Part shown: positions 51,360 through 59,306 of the stretch, in pieces
Position numbering within the stretch: the first letter of the stretch is position 1
Layout of the letters: each line of letters starts with the position of its first letter
Origin: Streptomyces sp. Ru71
GTDB taxonomy: Bacteria; Actinomycetota; Actinomycetes; Streptomycetales; Streptomycetaceae
Direction of reading: 5' to 3'
Length of the DNA: 64,000 nt
Assembly: GCF_002920535.1 (NCBI RefSeq)
Contig: NZ_PQSS01000018.1
Span: 1-64,000 of the forward strand
Program-made: the position numbers and the translations under genes
Notes under the pieces: model-generated
What the model was told of the DNA's origin: nothing
Database searches by the model: none
The model's input: only the letters and a program-made list of their open reading frames with translations

Positions 51360-51707
51360 CCTGGTTCCTCGATCGATGGTCGCGGTTCAAGACCGCAGGT
51401 GGTCGCGGTGGTCCGGGCCCCCCGCGGTCCGGCGCGAAAGGCACGTTACGGCTTTAAACCACTGCTCGTCCACGTCGGCCCAGGATGCAACCGACTCGTG
51501 ACGCGCACGGATGCCGACGGGGTGTGACAGAAAAGGCACGCTCGGCGCTGTAGGAAGTACGGGCCGCCGCGCGGCCCGTGCCGCGCGACGGCCGGGGCCT
51601 CTCCTGTGGGGGGTGGCGGCCCCGGCCGTTGCCATGGCGGCCCGGCGAGAGCCTCTTTTCGCCGCTTCTCGCTTCCGCTTCTTCCTTGTTTCTTACTTCT
51701 GCGTTTC
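51360..51707. other. Intergenic region between the two sigma modules, with two hairpins
   Basis: No gene is visible. ACGGGCCG/CGGCCCGT (51559-51579) and GGCCGGGGCC/GGCCCCGGCC (51590-51627) are perfect stems that probably terminate the upstream module. A 15-bp tandem duplication (51688-51702 and 51703-51717) covers the end of the next gene. The right portion must hold the promoter of the copy 1 sigma gene. Confidence 0.6.
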
Positions 51708-52547
51708 TTACTTCTGCTTGCCCTTGCCGTCCGGCTGGCCGCTCGGTGCGGCCTCGGTCGGCTGCCCCGCCTCGGTAGGCCGGTCGGCCTGGGTCGGGCG
51801 TCCGGCCGTGGGGGTGGGCCGGGGGCTCGGGCGGGAGGCCGAAGCGAGCTGTTCGGCGCAGTACTCCTCGACCCGGTCCGGGCCGCCCGCGGCGGCGATC
51901 AGACGCTGCCAGGCGGTGGCGTCGAGTGCCTTGCCGTCGGCCCGGACCCGTTCCCAGGCACGGCAATGGGCCTCGGTGTCCTGGGCGGCGGCGGGCCGGT
52001 CCGGGCGTCCGGGGGGTCCCGCGCCGCGGTCGGCGTCGGCGGAGGCGTCCGGTGAACCGGAGCCGGAGGTCACGTCCGCCGGACTGCCGGAGGCGCCGGT
52101 GGCGGCGGGCCGGGAGGGGCGCCGGTCGCCGTCCGGGCCGTCGGGTCCGTGCGAGGAGGAGCCCGAGGTGCCGATCGCGGCGAAGGCGACACCGCCGAGG
52201 GTGAGGCTCGCCGCCAGCACGGTCAGGGCGGCCTTCACGGAGCGGGGGTGGCGACGGGTGCGGGGCCGCCAGTCGTCGCGGCGCCGGGTGCGCGCCCGGC
52301 GGGGGCCGGCCTCCCGGGCGGCGCGGAACGCGGCCACGGCCCGCTGCTCGGCGTCGGTGTCGATGTCGTCGGCGCGGACCGCCGCGGCGATCATGACCTC
52401 CAGCACGGCGAGGTCTCCGACCGGCGCGAGGACGGCGTCCCCGGGCGTCGCCGCGGTGCCGGCGGTGCGGTGCGGGGCGGACGGGGTGTCGCCAGGGAGC
52501 GTGTGCCGGCGAGTGTGCGGCCCGCCGCCCCTGTGCGTGTCACCCAT
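51708..52547 (-). CDS. Single-pass membrane protein, partner of the second ECF sigma factor
   Basis: A 279-residue protein. An Arg/His-rich cytosolic part with DIDTDAEQRAVAAFRAAREAG precedes one membrane helix (VKAALTVLAASLTLGGVAFAAIG), a Ser/Gly/Pro/Asp linker, and a compact segment (HCRAWERVRADGKALDATAWQRLIAAAGGPDRVEEYCAEQL) with two cysteines that parallels the segment in copy 1. The Pro/Thr/Gln tail ends KGKQK. Topology and gene order point to anti-sigma function; there is no zinc anti-sigma motif. Its start overlaps the repeat-peptide gene by 8 bases. Confidence 0.78.
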   Translation of the reverse strand: MGDTHRGGGPHTRRHTLPGDTPSAPHRTAGTAATPGDAVLAPVGDLAVLEVMIAAAVRADDIDTDAEQRAVAAFRAAREAGPRRARTRRRDDWRPRTRRHPRSVKAALTVLAASLTLGGVAFAAIGTSGSSSHGPDGPDGDRRPSRPAATGASGSPADVTSGSGSPDASADADRGAGPPGRPDRPAAAQDTEAHCRAWERVRADGKALDATAWQRLIAAAGGPDRVEEYCAEQLASASRPSPRPTPTAGRPTQADRPTEAGQPTEAAPSGQPDGKGKQK

Positions 52548-52728
52548 GTTCGTGTCCGTCCCTGTTCGGCCGGCCCGGTGTGCCGGGCCCGTGCTGTGTC
52601 GTGTACGGCTGTCCGCCGTCGTCGTTCATCTCGATGTACGGCTTGCCACCGCCATCGTTCATCTCGATGTACGGTCTGCCACCGCCATCGTTCATCCCGA
52701 TGTACGGCCTGCCGCCGCCACCGTTCAT
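52540..52728 (-). CDS. 62-residue peptide with four 11-residue tandem repeats
   Basis: Unknown function. The chain is MNGGGGRPYIG, MNDGGGRPYIE, MNDGGGKPYIE, MNDDGGQPYTT, then a Pro/Gly/His-rich tail ending DGHEHG. The repeats are encoded by 33-bp units. The ATG overlaps the stop of the sigma factor (ATGA at 52725-52728) and its stop overlaps the start of the membrane partner, so it is embedded and translationally coupled in the operon; this is the best evidence that it is real. It has no signal peptide or membrane helix. It is absent from copy 1 of the module. It resembles multi-core peptide precursors in layout, but no modifying enzyme is encoded nearby. Confidence 0.72.
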   Translation of the reverse strand: MNGGGGRPYIGMNDGGGRPYIEMNDGGGKPYIEMNDDGGQPYTTQHGPGTPGRPNRDGHEHG

Positions 52729-53357
52729 TTCGACTCACCCAGCGTCCGGGAAGCCTCATCTGTCACACCTTCACCCGGCGTGCCCGACACGCCGAGCTGC
52801 CGGGCGAGCCGCCGCAGCCCCCGGTGGGCGGCGGTGCGCACCGCGCCGGGGCGCTTGCCGAGCACCCGCGCGGTGGCGGGGCCGTCCAGGCCGACGACGA
52901 CCCGCAGCAGCACCGCCTCGGCCTGGTCGCGGGGCAGTCCGCGGACCAGGGCCAGCGCCTGCGCCGTGGAGAGCGACTCCAGCGCCTGCTCGTGCGTGCT
53001 GTGCGGCCCGGGCAGTTCGAGGATCTCCGCCTCCAGTGCCGCCGGACGGGGCCGGGAGCGCCGGCGGCGCAGATGGTCCAGCGCCCGGTGCCGGGCGATG
53101 GTGGCCGTCCAGCCGCGAAAGCCCGCGCCGTCGCCCTTGAACCGCCCGAGGTCGCGGGCTATCTCCAGCCAGGCGTCGGACGCCACGTCCTCGGCTTCCT
53201 CGCCCACCAGGCCGCGCAGATAGCCGAGCAGACCGGGCTGCACGATCCGGTACGCCACCGCGAATGCGGCCTCGTCGCCGTCCTGGGCCCGTGCCACCGC
53301 AGCACCCAGCTCCCCGTCGTACGCCCGCGCGCGCCGGGGTTCAGCTCCCTGGCCCAA
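52725..53357 (-). CDS. ECF sigma factor (duplicate module, copy 2)
   Basis: A 210-residue ECF sigma factor. Region 2: AFAVAYRIVQPGLLGYLRGLVGEEAEDVASDAWLEIARDLGRFKG and FRGWTATIARHRALDHLRRRRSRP. Region 4: LPRDQAEAVLLRVVVGLDGPATARVLGKRPGAVRTAAHRGLRRLARQLG. The two copies share long nearly identical stretches, so the duplication is recognisable though not recent. Downstream come the repeat peptide and the membrane partner in one operon. Confidence 0.9.
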   Translation of the reverse strand: MGQGAEPRRARAYDGELGAAVARAQDGDEAAFAVAYRIVQPGLLGYLRGLVGEEAEDVASDAWLEIARDLGRFKGDGAGFRGWTATIARHRALDHLRRRRSRPRPAALEAEILELPGPHSTHEQALESLSTAQALALVRGLPRDQAEAVLLRVVVGLDGPATARVLGKRPGAVRTAAHRGLRRLARQLGVSGTPGEGVTDEASRTLGESK

Positions 53358-53427
53358 GTCCGCCCTCGTTCGTCGTCCACGCCTCCACGGTCATCAGCGT
53401 CGCGGCTCACAGAAGTGTCACAGCATG

Positions 53428-53859
53428 TCAGGCGGCCGCCCGCCGGGCCCTTCCGTGCAGCGTGAGGTAGAAGGTCTGCAGCGAGTCCTCGGGTCCGCCG
53501 CCCAGATAGCGGTTGAGGACCTTGCCGAGCGGGTTCCACACCCGGCCGTCGGGCATCCGCACCCCGACCGTCTGCCCGAAGTAGCCACGCTGGTCGGCGT
53601 CGAGGTCCACCCAGGCGGCACCCGCGCGGCGCACCATGACCTCACCGACGTAGGCGCCGAGCCCGAACAGCGTGCCGGCCACGCGTTCGCGTTCGGTGCC
53701 GCCCTTGCGCAGCCCGTCGACGATGAAGTCGACGACGCGCAGGCTGCGTACGGAGTAGTCGAGCGGCAGCCGGTGGCGTGCGGTGGCTCGGGCGACGAAG
53801 GCCGCCGCGTGCGGCCGCATCTCCCGGGCGTGCGGCACGCGTCGGTCCGCGGCATCCAT
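53428..53859 (-). CDS. Conserved hypothetical protein, paralogue A
   Basis: A 143-residue protein with no family I recognise. Its core, LDYSVRSLRVVDFIVDGLRKGG then VAGTLFGLGAYVGEVMVRRAGAAWVD, continues GVRMPDGRVWNPLGKVLNRYLGGG. The same skeleton (LDYS..SL..VD, GAY.GEV.VR, PDG..W.P) occurs in the gene at 54051-54476. No membrane segment or signal is present. GAGGGGGG precedes ATG 53859. Confidence 0.7.
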   Translation of the reverse strand: MDAADRRVPHAREMRPHAAAFVARATARHRLPLDYSVRSLRVVDFIVDGLRKGGTERERVAGTLFGLGAYVGEVMVRRAGAAWVDLDADQRGYFGQTVGVRMPDGRVWNPLGKVLNRYLGGGPEDSLQTFYLTLHGRARRAAA

Positions 53860-54050
53860 GGGATCCCCCCTCGCTCGGTTCGGGGAGGAACACCCGCGGC
53901 TCCCCCCGAATACCAAGCGGATGGCGGGCCGTCACCATCACGGGCCCCAAGAGTGTCTATGGCCACAGTAAAAACCGCGCGCCGCCGTACAACCTTTGCG
54001 GCTCTCAAGCGTCTTGGCGTCGTGGTGGACGAGGAACGCGGGGCCGCGGG

Positions 54051-54476
54051 CTAGGCGGACGACGTCGCGTCCCGGCACAGCAGGCGCAGGGAGCCGTGGC
54101 CGGCGTAGGCGCGGTGGGCCTCGTCGACCGGGTCCCACAGCTTGCCGTCGGGGGTGCGCACCCAGTGGTCGCCGCCGCTCGCCCACCATTCGCCCTCGGT
54201 CTGACGGACGATCACCTCGCCAGCATAGGCGCCGAATCCGCGCAGCACGGTCGCCACGGCGGCTTCGGGGGCGCCCTCCCTTCGTATCTCCTCGATCATC
54301 CGGTCGACGCGCCACAGGCTCTGCGCCGAGTAGTCGAGGTGGAGGCGGGCGCCTTCGCGCATCGTCGCCACCAGGTCGGCCGCCCATCGTGCGGGCTTGG
54401 CGGCGGCCGACGGCCTGCCGTCCTGCCGGTTCGGCCGCTCGTGCCAGGTCGTGTGCTGGGGGGTCACAGTCGTCAC
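54051..54476 (-). CDS. Conserved hypothetical protein, paralogue B
   Basis: A 141-residue cytosolic protein of the same family as its neighbour: LHLDYSAQSLWRVDRMIEEIRREG, VATVLRGFGAYAGEVIVRQTEGEWWASG, VRTPDGKLWDPVDEAHRAYAG. Identity is moderate, so the pair is an old tandem duplication. GTG 54476 lacks a clear ribosome-binding site. Between the pair lie about 190 bases with no gene. Confidence 0.7.
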   Translation of the reverse strand: MTTVTPQHTTWHERPNRQDGRPSAAAKPARWAADLVATMREGARLHLDYSAQSLWRVDRMIEEIRREGAPEAAVATVLRGFGAYAGEVIVRQTEGEWWASGGDHWVRTPDGKLWDPVDEAHRAYAGHGSLRLLCRDATSSA

Positions 54477-54619
54477 GTAGGGAAGAGCGGACCCGGCCGG
54501 TCACGCGTCACGGGGTTCGGCGGGTGTTCGGCGAACCGGCGCGAGACCGCCCCAGCGCCCCCGCACGAGGGTCACAGGATTCGCCCACGCGGGCGGGTTT
54601 CACTTGTCCGTCTCGGGGT

Positions 54620-55171
54620 TCAGACCCGTCCGCGTGCCCGCCGGGACACCACCGCGCGCAGCACCCGGCGGCCCTCGGTGGAGACGTCCAGGGCGCGGCG
54701 CAGGCCGGACGTGCCGTGTTCGGCGAGCACTTCCAGGACGGTGACCTGGCGGCGCAGTTCGGCGGCGACCAGCGGGGACATCCCGTCGGTGCGGCCCTGG
54801 CGGCGCGCGTCGACACCGGAGGCGTCCTCGGCGGGGTCGAGCAGCCGGTGGATCTGCAGCGAGGCGACCGAGCAGGCGTCCGCCCACACCCGCACCTGCG
54901 GTGCGAACCGCTCGTCGGGGGCGGCGGCGAGCATCCGCTGGGCCAGCAGGGTCGCCTCGTCGCCGGGGTCGGCGGTGGCCGCGAGCCGGGCGCGTGCCGC
55001 GTCGAGCAGGTCGCCCCAGGCGCCGCCGGCGTCGTCGGCCAGGTTGCCCCACAGCGGGCGCAGCGTCTCGTCGTCGCCGCCCAGCAGGGGCAGGCACCGG
55101 TCCAAACAAGCCAGTCCGCTCGCGGCCAGTCCGCGTTCGTCGGCCTGAGAGATGAGGTCCACCAGGCTCAT
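54620..55171 (-). CDS. Hypothetical protein with alpha-helical repeats
   Basis: A 183-residue, largely helical and acidic protein (LISQADERGLAASGLACLDRCLPLLGGDDETLRPLWGNLADDAG). Nothing marks an enzyme, signal peptide or membrane helix. GAGGGAGG gives a strong ribosome-binding site before ATG 55171. It follows the gene at 55248 after 76 bases and may be co-transcribed with it and with the hexosaminidase. Confidence 0.65.
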   Translation of the reverse strand: MSLVDLISQADERGLAASGLACLDRCLPLLGGDDETLRPLWGNLADDAGGAWGDLLDAARARLAATADPGDEATLLAQRMLAAAPDERFAPQVRVWADACSVASLQIHRLLDPAEDASGVDARRQGRTDGMSPLVAAELRRQVTVLEVLAEHGTSGLRRALDVSTEGRRVLRAVVSRRARGRV

Positions 55172-55247
55172 CCACGCCTCCCTCGACGGGGCGCCATCCC
55201 TTACGGAGCCCGCACTTCCCCTTACTGCGTGCGACGAGCGTCCAGTG

Positions 55248-55742
55248 TCACAGGCGCACCACGCCGAGTCGGCCGAGGAAGCGGAAGAGGAGGTTTTCGG
55301 CCAGCGGGTCGGGGTCGGCGAGGAGGACGTCCAGCAGCGTCGCGGAGGCGACCGTGCGGCCGGCCTCGGCTGCCCAGGCGGCCGCACGCCCGGCGGCTTC
55401 GGCGGGCGGCAGGAAGCAGTCGTCCAGGGCCAGCCCGTCCTCACCGAGATACCCGGCCATCGCCGTCCGCCCCAGGCAGGTCGTCCACGCCCCGCTGAGC
55501 GGACCGGCCGCCTCGACGACCACGCAGTCGCTGTCCATGACGTACCCGTACAGCGCGGGCGCCCCGGTCTCGCGGGCCAGGGCGGTCATGCCGCCGATGT
55601 CGGCCTCGCCGCTCGGGCACTCCCACAGCTGCCAGCCCGGCGCCGCGGTGCGCGGCCGCAGCGCGGGCAGCTCCGCCAGCGCCTGGAATCCGTCCAGCGG
55701 CCGCTGCCCGCGCCCGGCGACGAAGTACCCCCAGTAACCCAT
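55248..55742 (-). CDS. Hypothetical protein
   Basis: A 164-residue protein that I do not recognise. It has an aromatic start (MGYWGYFVAGRGQRPLDGF), a central GYVMDSDCVVVEAAG and SGAWTTCLGRTAMAGYL region, and a C-terminal helix (LLDVLLADPDPLAENLLFRFLGRLGVVRL). No catalytic motif. GGAGGGCGGGC precedes the ATG. It begins 29 bases after the GH20 stop and is probably in that operon. Confidence 0.65.
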   Translation of the reverse strand: MGYWGYFVAGRGQRPLDGFQALAELPALRPRTAAPGWQLWECPSGEADIGGMTALARETGAPALYGYVMDSDCVVVEAAGPLSGAWTTCLGRTAMAGYLGEDGLALDDCFLPPAEAAGRAAAWAAEAGRTVASATLLDVLLADPDPLAENLLFRFLGRLGVVRL

Positions 55743-55771
55743 GCCCGCCCTCCGGTCCCCGCTCGGCCCGG

Positions 55772-57427
55772 CTAGCCGAGCTTCGTCGCCAGGGCCGTGA
55801 ACTCCGCCCAGGACAGGGCCGGCCTGCCCGGGTTCCACAGCTTCTGCACCGTCGCCCGCAGCGGCATCCTGATCCCGGCCGCGACCTGGTCCTGCGTCTG
55901 CGCGTTCGGGAAGTCGCCCCAGACGGCGAAGGTGCCGCCGAGGATCTGCCCGTCGTAGCGGGCGGGCACCGGCTGGGTGCCGCGCAGCACCCGCGGGGTC
56001 CACTGCTCGTAGATGCGCTGCCCGGTCGGGTAGAAGAACTGGTTCGGCTGGCCGAGGACGTAGTAGAGGAAGTTGTCGTTGTAGTTGATCACCTTGCGGC
56101 CGGCGCTCAGATACTCCTCGGGCTGCCGCGCCCCGATCTCCTTGCCGGTCCAGTACGCCACCTGGAGGTCGCCGGCCGCCTTGACGGACGTGCCCTTGTA
56201 GAAGCCGTCGTTCCAGGCGCGGATCGTCCGGTCGTGGGCGCGGACGGTGTCGGCGCGGTCGTTGAGCCAGCCGGTGGCCAGGTCGGCGATGGTGCCGGAG
56301 GGGCCGTAGGCGTCGCGGGCGGCGGCCGCGAGCTGCGGGTAGGAGGCGGCGGGGTCCTTCGCCATGAGTGCCTGGTACTCGTCGCCGCCGAGGTTCCACT
56401 TGCCGCCGGGGAAGACTCCGGCGTACTCGTCGAGCAGGTCGTCGACGATCCGCGCGGCCTGGTCCTTGGAGATGTCGACGGCGCCGCGTGCCGTGTTGCC
56501 CCGCGCGCTGACCAGCTTCAGATCGGGGTGGGCGGCGATGACGGCACCCAGGTGACCGGGCGAGTCGATCTCCGGCACGATCGTGATGTGCCGGCTCTCC
56601 GCGAGCTGGACGATCTGCTTGACCTGCGCCTTGCTGAGGTGCTCCTTGGAGACGATCTCCGGGTGGCTGCCGGACTCGATCCGGAAGCCCTGGTCGTCGG
56701 AGAAGTGCAGCCCGAGCTCGTTGTACTTCAGATCGCCGAGCTCACGTATCCGGTCCTCGATCCAGCCGACGGTGTACGGCTTGCGGGCCATGTCCAGCAT
56801 GAACCCGCGCACCGGCTTGGCCGGCTCGTCGCGCACCACGCCCTCCGGAGCGCCGCCCGCGCCGCGCACCTCCTGCTTCAGCGTCCGGGTGCCGTAGAAC
56901 ACACCCGCCTCACCGGGCCCGCTGATCACCACCCGCCCGCCGCGCACGGTCATCGTGTACGACTCCGGGTTGCCGCCCTCGCCTCCGCTGAGCGCCAGCC
57001 GTACGTCCCCGGCGCGCACGTCGTCGCGCTCGCCGCCGTAGGACAGCCCCAGCTCGCCGGCGATCAGCTTGCCCTCGTCGGCGAGCTCGGGGTCGCTGAC
57101 CACGACGCGGGAGCCGCGCGCCGGGTGCCAGCCGGGTCCGCGCGCCGGGGTGTGCGCCCGCACCGCGGGGATGGTGCGCGGTGCGGTGGAGAGCGGATAG
57201 GTGCGGCTGGGGCTCGGTGGCGGGCTGGGCTTGCCAGCCGTCCGGGTGGGTGAGGCCACCGATCCGGCCTCCGAGGGCAGCGCCTGCGGCGTCGAGCCGC
57301 CGGACGATCCCCCGCCTCCCGTGGACGCCCATACGCCCAGGCCGGTGCCGAGCGCGACGGTCCCGGCGATCGCCGCCGCTACGACGAGCCGCCTGTGCCT
57401 GCTGTGCTTGCGCCTGTGCTGGCTCAC
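55772..57427 (-). CDS. Secreted or membrane-anchored beta-N-acetylhexosaminidase (GH20)
   Basis: A 551-residue GH20 glycosidase releasing terminal GlcNAc or GalNAc. A basic N-terminus (HRRKHSRHRRLVVAAAIAGTVALGTGLGVWAS) is a signal anchor or signal peptide, followed by a Ser/Pro linker. The GH20b domain is followed by the barrel: RGFMLDMARKPYTVGWIEDRIRELGDLKYNELGLHFSDDQGFRI, VPEIDSPGHLGAVIAAHPDL and the catalytic Asp349-Glu350 in WNLGGDEYQ. Tryptophans for substrate stacking are present (AYWTGKE). It may recycle cell-wall or chitin fragments. GTG 57427 is chosen for the signal peptide. Confidence 0.9.
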   Translation of the reverse strand: MSQHRRKHSRHRRLVVAAAIAGTVALGTGLGVWASTGGGGSSGGSTPQALPSEAGSVASPTRTAGKPSPPPSPSRTYPLSTAPRTIPAVRAHTPARGPGWHPARGSRVVVSDPELADEGKLIAGELGLSYGGERDDVRAGDVRLALSGGEGGNPESYTMTVRGGRVVISGPGEAGVFYGTRTLKQEVRGAGGAPEGVVRDEPAKPVRGFMLDMARKPYTVGWIEDRIRELGDLKYNELGLHFSDDQGFRIESGSHPEIVSKEHLSKAQVKQIVQLAESRHITIVPEIDSPGHLGAVIAAHPDLKLVSARGNTARGAVDISKDQAARIVDDLLDEYAGVFPGGKWNLGGDEYQALMAKDPAASYPQLAAAARDAYGPSGTIADLATGWLNDRADTVRAHDRTIRAWNDGFYKGTSVKAAGDLQVAYWTGKEIGARQPEEYLSAGRKVINYNDNFLYYVLGQPNQFFYPTGQRIYEQWTPRVLRGTQPVPARYDGQILGGTFAVWGDFPNAQTQDQVAAGIRMPLRATVQKLWNPGRPALSWAEFTALATKLG

Positions 57428-57561
57428 CCAGCCAACGTACGACTCCGCGCGACGCTCGTCCTGTCCACCGCTCGTCCCGAAACTCTCCCGTGCGGGTGAA
57501 ATCCGGGCATCCGTCGGACACACCCTGACCACTCTCGATAACGTGGTGTCACATCTCTCAC

Positions 57562-58155
57562 ATGATCCCCTGCCGACCCACACATCACCCACGCCGAGGA
57601 CTCACGCTGCCCCCGCACCGTCTTCCCCGTCTCCCCGGCCGAGTGGCCATACCGGCGCTGCCCGAGCAGCCGCGCGCCCCGCGGTCGTCGGCCGGCCTGG
57701 AGGACTTCAACACCGCGCCCGCCGACCGGGCCGAGCGCACCCTCCTGACCTGCCTGCGCAGCCTGCGCTGGGCCCGCCGTCTCGCCGACCACCGGCCCTA
57801 TCCCACGCTGGACGCCCTGCTGGCCGCGTCCGACGAGGCCGCCTACGACCTGGCCCCCGCCGATCTGGCCGAGGCCCTGGCGGCGGAGGCCCTGCCACCC
57901 CTGCCCGACGACACCTACGGAGCGGCCCACACCGCCCTGAGCGCGGCGAACGCCGCATATGAGGCCCGTTTCGGACACACGTTCGTCATCTGCCTGGCGG
58001 GCGTTCCGCCGACCGAGGCCCTGGATCACGTTCTCGAAGCCATCCGGTCACGATTGGCCAACGACCCGGAGGAGGAACGGGTGGTGGCAGCGGAGGAACT
58101 CCGGTGCCTGGCAAGGGAACGTTTGTGCGACACCCTCAGGGGCGCGGGGCTGTAG
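57562..58155 (+). CDS. OHCU-decarboxylase-like protein lacking the catalytic HPRIG motif
   Basis: A 197-residue protein with the C-terminal signature of 2-oxo-4-hydroxy-4-carboxy-5-ureidoimidazoline decarboxylase (ureide pathway): ALSAANAAYEARFGHTFVICLAGVPPTEALDHVLEAIRSRLANDPEEE and VAAEELRCLARERL. The N-terminal half has LDALLAASDEAAYDLAPADLAEALAAEALPPLPDD, where true enzymes carry AHPRIG with the catalytic His. No His is found there, so decarboxylase activity is unlikely. The first 45 residues are Pro/Arg-rich and the start is uncertain (GTG 57642 is possible). The last codons lie in a dispersed repeat. Confidence 0.75.
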   Translation: MIPCRPTHHPRRGLTLPPHRLPRLPGRVAIPALPEQPRAPRSSAGLEDFNTAPADRAERTLLTCLRSLRWARRLADHRPYPTLDALLAASDEAAYDLAPADLAEALAAEALPPLPDDTYGAAHTALSAANAAYEARFGHTFVICLAGVPPTEALDHVLEAIRSRLANDPEEERVVAAEELRCLARERLCDTLRGAGL

Positions 58156-58230
58156 TCCGATTTGCGGCTTCCGCCGCGTGGGCGCGAGCAGCCACTGACC
58201 AGCCGCACCCGGCATTTGGCCAGAAACCCC
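58138..58230. repeat. Dispersed intergenic repeat, GGGGCGCGGGG type
   Basis: GGGGCGCGGGG at 58139-58149 followed by GCGGC-TTCC-GCCGC (58164-58177) and GCAGCCACTGACCAGCCGCA. The core is shared with the repeats at 37449-37582 and, reversed, 3387-3406. It provides the stop codon and last residues of the preceding gene. Confidence 0.65.
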
Positions 58231-58418
58231 CCACCACAGGGGCCCCACTAGCCCACCCGTACCTCTTTACGTGCCAGTTTGATCACACCGAGGGACCCGG
58301 GCGAGGCCCAGCGCCAGCGCGTCGCTACGATGCTGGGGGCCGGTGGACCGTACCCGGCCGGGCCCGACCGACACCGAAGCCGGCGCGGCCCCAACCCCCG
58401 CTCCCGGAGGAAACTTCC

Positions 58419-58799
58419 GTGCCGGCTGGAACGCTGTACCGCGGCCGGGAAGGAATGTGGTCCTGGGTGGCTCACCGAGTCACCGGCGTCCTCATTTTCT
58501 TCTTCCTGTTCGTTCATGTGCTGGACACCGCTCTCGTCCGTGTCTCCCCCGAGGACTACGACAAGGTCGTAGCCACCTACAAGACGCCGATCGTCGCGCT
58601 CCTGGAGTACGGCCTCGTCGCCGCCATCCTGTTCCACGCGCTCAACGGTCTCCGCGTCATCGCCGTCGACTTCTGGTCGAAGGGCCCGCGCTACCAGAAG
58701 CAGATGCTCTGGACCGTCGTGGGCGTCTGGGTCGTCCTGATGGCGGGGGCGATCTACCCCGTCCTCGGCCACGCCGCTCGTGTTCTGTTCGGGAGCTGA
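58419..58799 (+). CDS. sdhC: Succinate dehydrogenase cytochrome b556 subunit
   Basis: A 126-residue membrane anchor. LYRGREGMWSWVAHRVTGVLIFFFLFVHVLDTALV holds the quinone-site residues and a haem-ligand His; two more helices follow (IVALLEYGLVAAILFHALNGLRVIAVDF and MLWTVVGVWVVLMAGAIYPVL). GTG 58419 lies 8 bases after GGAGG. First gene of sdhCDAB; a possible -10 box, TACGAT, is at 58326-58331. Confidence 0.94.
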   Translation: MPAGTLYRGREGMWSWVAHRVTGVLIFFFLFVHVLDTALVRVSPEDYDKVVATYKTPIVALLEYGLVAAILFHALNGLRVIAVDFWSKGPRYQKQMLWTVVGVWVVLMAGAIYPVLGHAARVLFGS

Positions 58800-58804
58800 C
58801 GCGC

Positions 58805-59287
58805 ATGTCCACCACTGAAACCACCGCTGCCGGCATCGGCCCGGTCGAGGGCGGAGCCGTCTACTCCGTCGACAACCCGGCGCCCTTCATCGAGGCCCCG
58901 CGCAAGCGCACCAAGAAGACCCCGAAGTCGACCCGGGGCAACTTCGAGATGGCGGCCTGGCTCTTCATGCGCCTGTCCGGCGTCGTCCTCGTCGTCCTGG
59001 TCATCGGCCACCTGCTGATCCAGCTCGTGCTGGACGGCGGCGTGTCCAAGATCGGCTTCGCCTTCGTGGCCGGCCGCTGGGCGTCGCCGTTCTGGCAGGT
59101 CTGGGACCTGCTGATGCTGTGGCTGGCGATGCTGCACGGCGCCAACGGCCTGCGCACGGTCATCAACGACTACGCGGAGCGCGCGAACACCCGCCTGTGG
59201 CTCAAGGGCCTGCTCTACACCGCCACGGTGTTCACCATCCTGCTGGGCACGCTGGTGATCTTCACCTTCGACCCGAACATCCGCTAG
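58805..59287 (+). CDS. sdhD: Succinate dehydrogenase membrane anchor subunit
   Basis: A 160-residue anchor with a soluble N-terminus of about 45 residues rich in Lys/Arg/Thr, then three helices: [53 protein letters not shown] and [20 protein letters not shown]. His in GHLLIQ and LHGANG are candidates for haem binding. Five bases after sdhC. Confidence 0.93.
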   Translation: MSTTETTAAGIGPVEGGAVYSVDNPAPFIEAPRKRTKKTPKSTRGNFEMAAWLFMRLSGVVLVVLVIGHLLIQLVLDGGVSKIGFAFVAGRWASPFWQVWDLLMLWLAMLHGANGLRTVINDYAERANTRLWLKGLLYTATVFTILLGTLVIFTFDPNIR

Positions 59288-59306
59288 GCACGGGGCTGCG
59301 AGAATC

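Noticed and set aside
49570-51501. 643-codon plus-strand frame opposite the sigma factor module
   Set aside because: Low-complexity Ala/Val/Thr translation mirrors the Gly/His-rich gene. The minus-strand sigma motifs and ATGA coupling show which strand is real.
52540-52728. Calling the repeat peptide a graspetide or lanthipeptide precursor
   Set aside because: No ATP-grasp ligase, lanthionine synthetase, protease or transporter gene is near, and the repeats lack Cys and the TxxxxEE-type core.
53958-54053. 31-codon plus-strand ORF between the two hypothetical paralogues
   Set aside because: ATG-started and basic, but without a ribosome-binding site or any similarity; too short to support.
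58156-58418. Rex-type redox operator upstream of sdhC
   Set aside because: No TGTGAAC-N-GTTCACA-like sequence is present in the leader.
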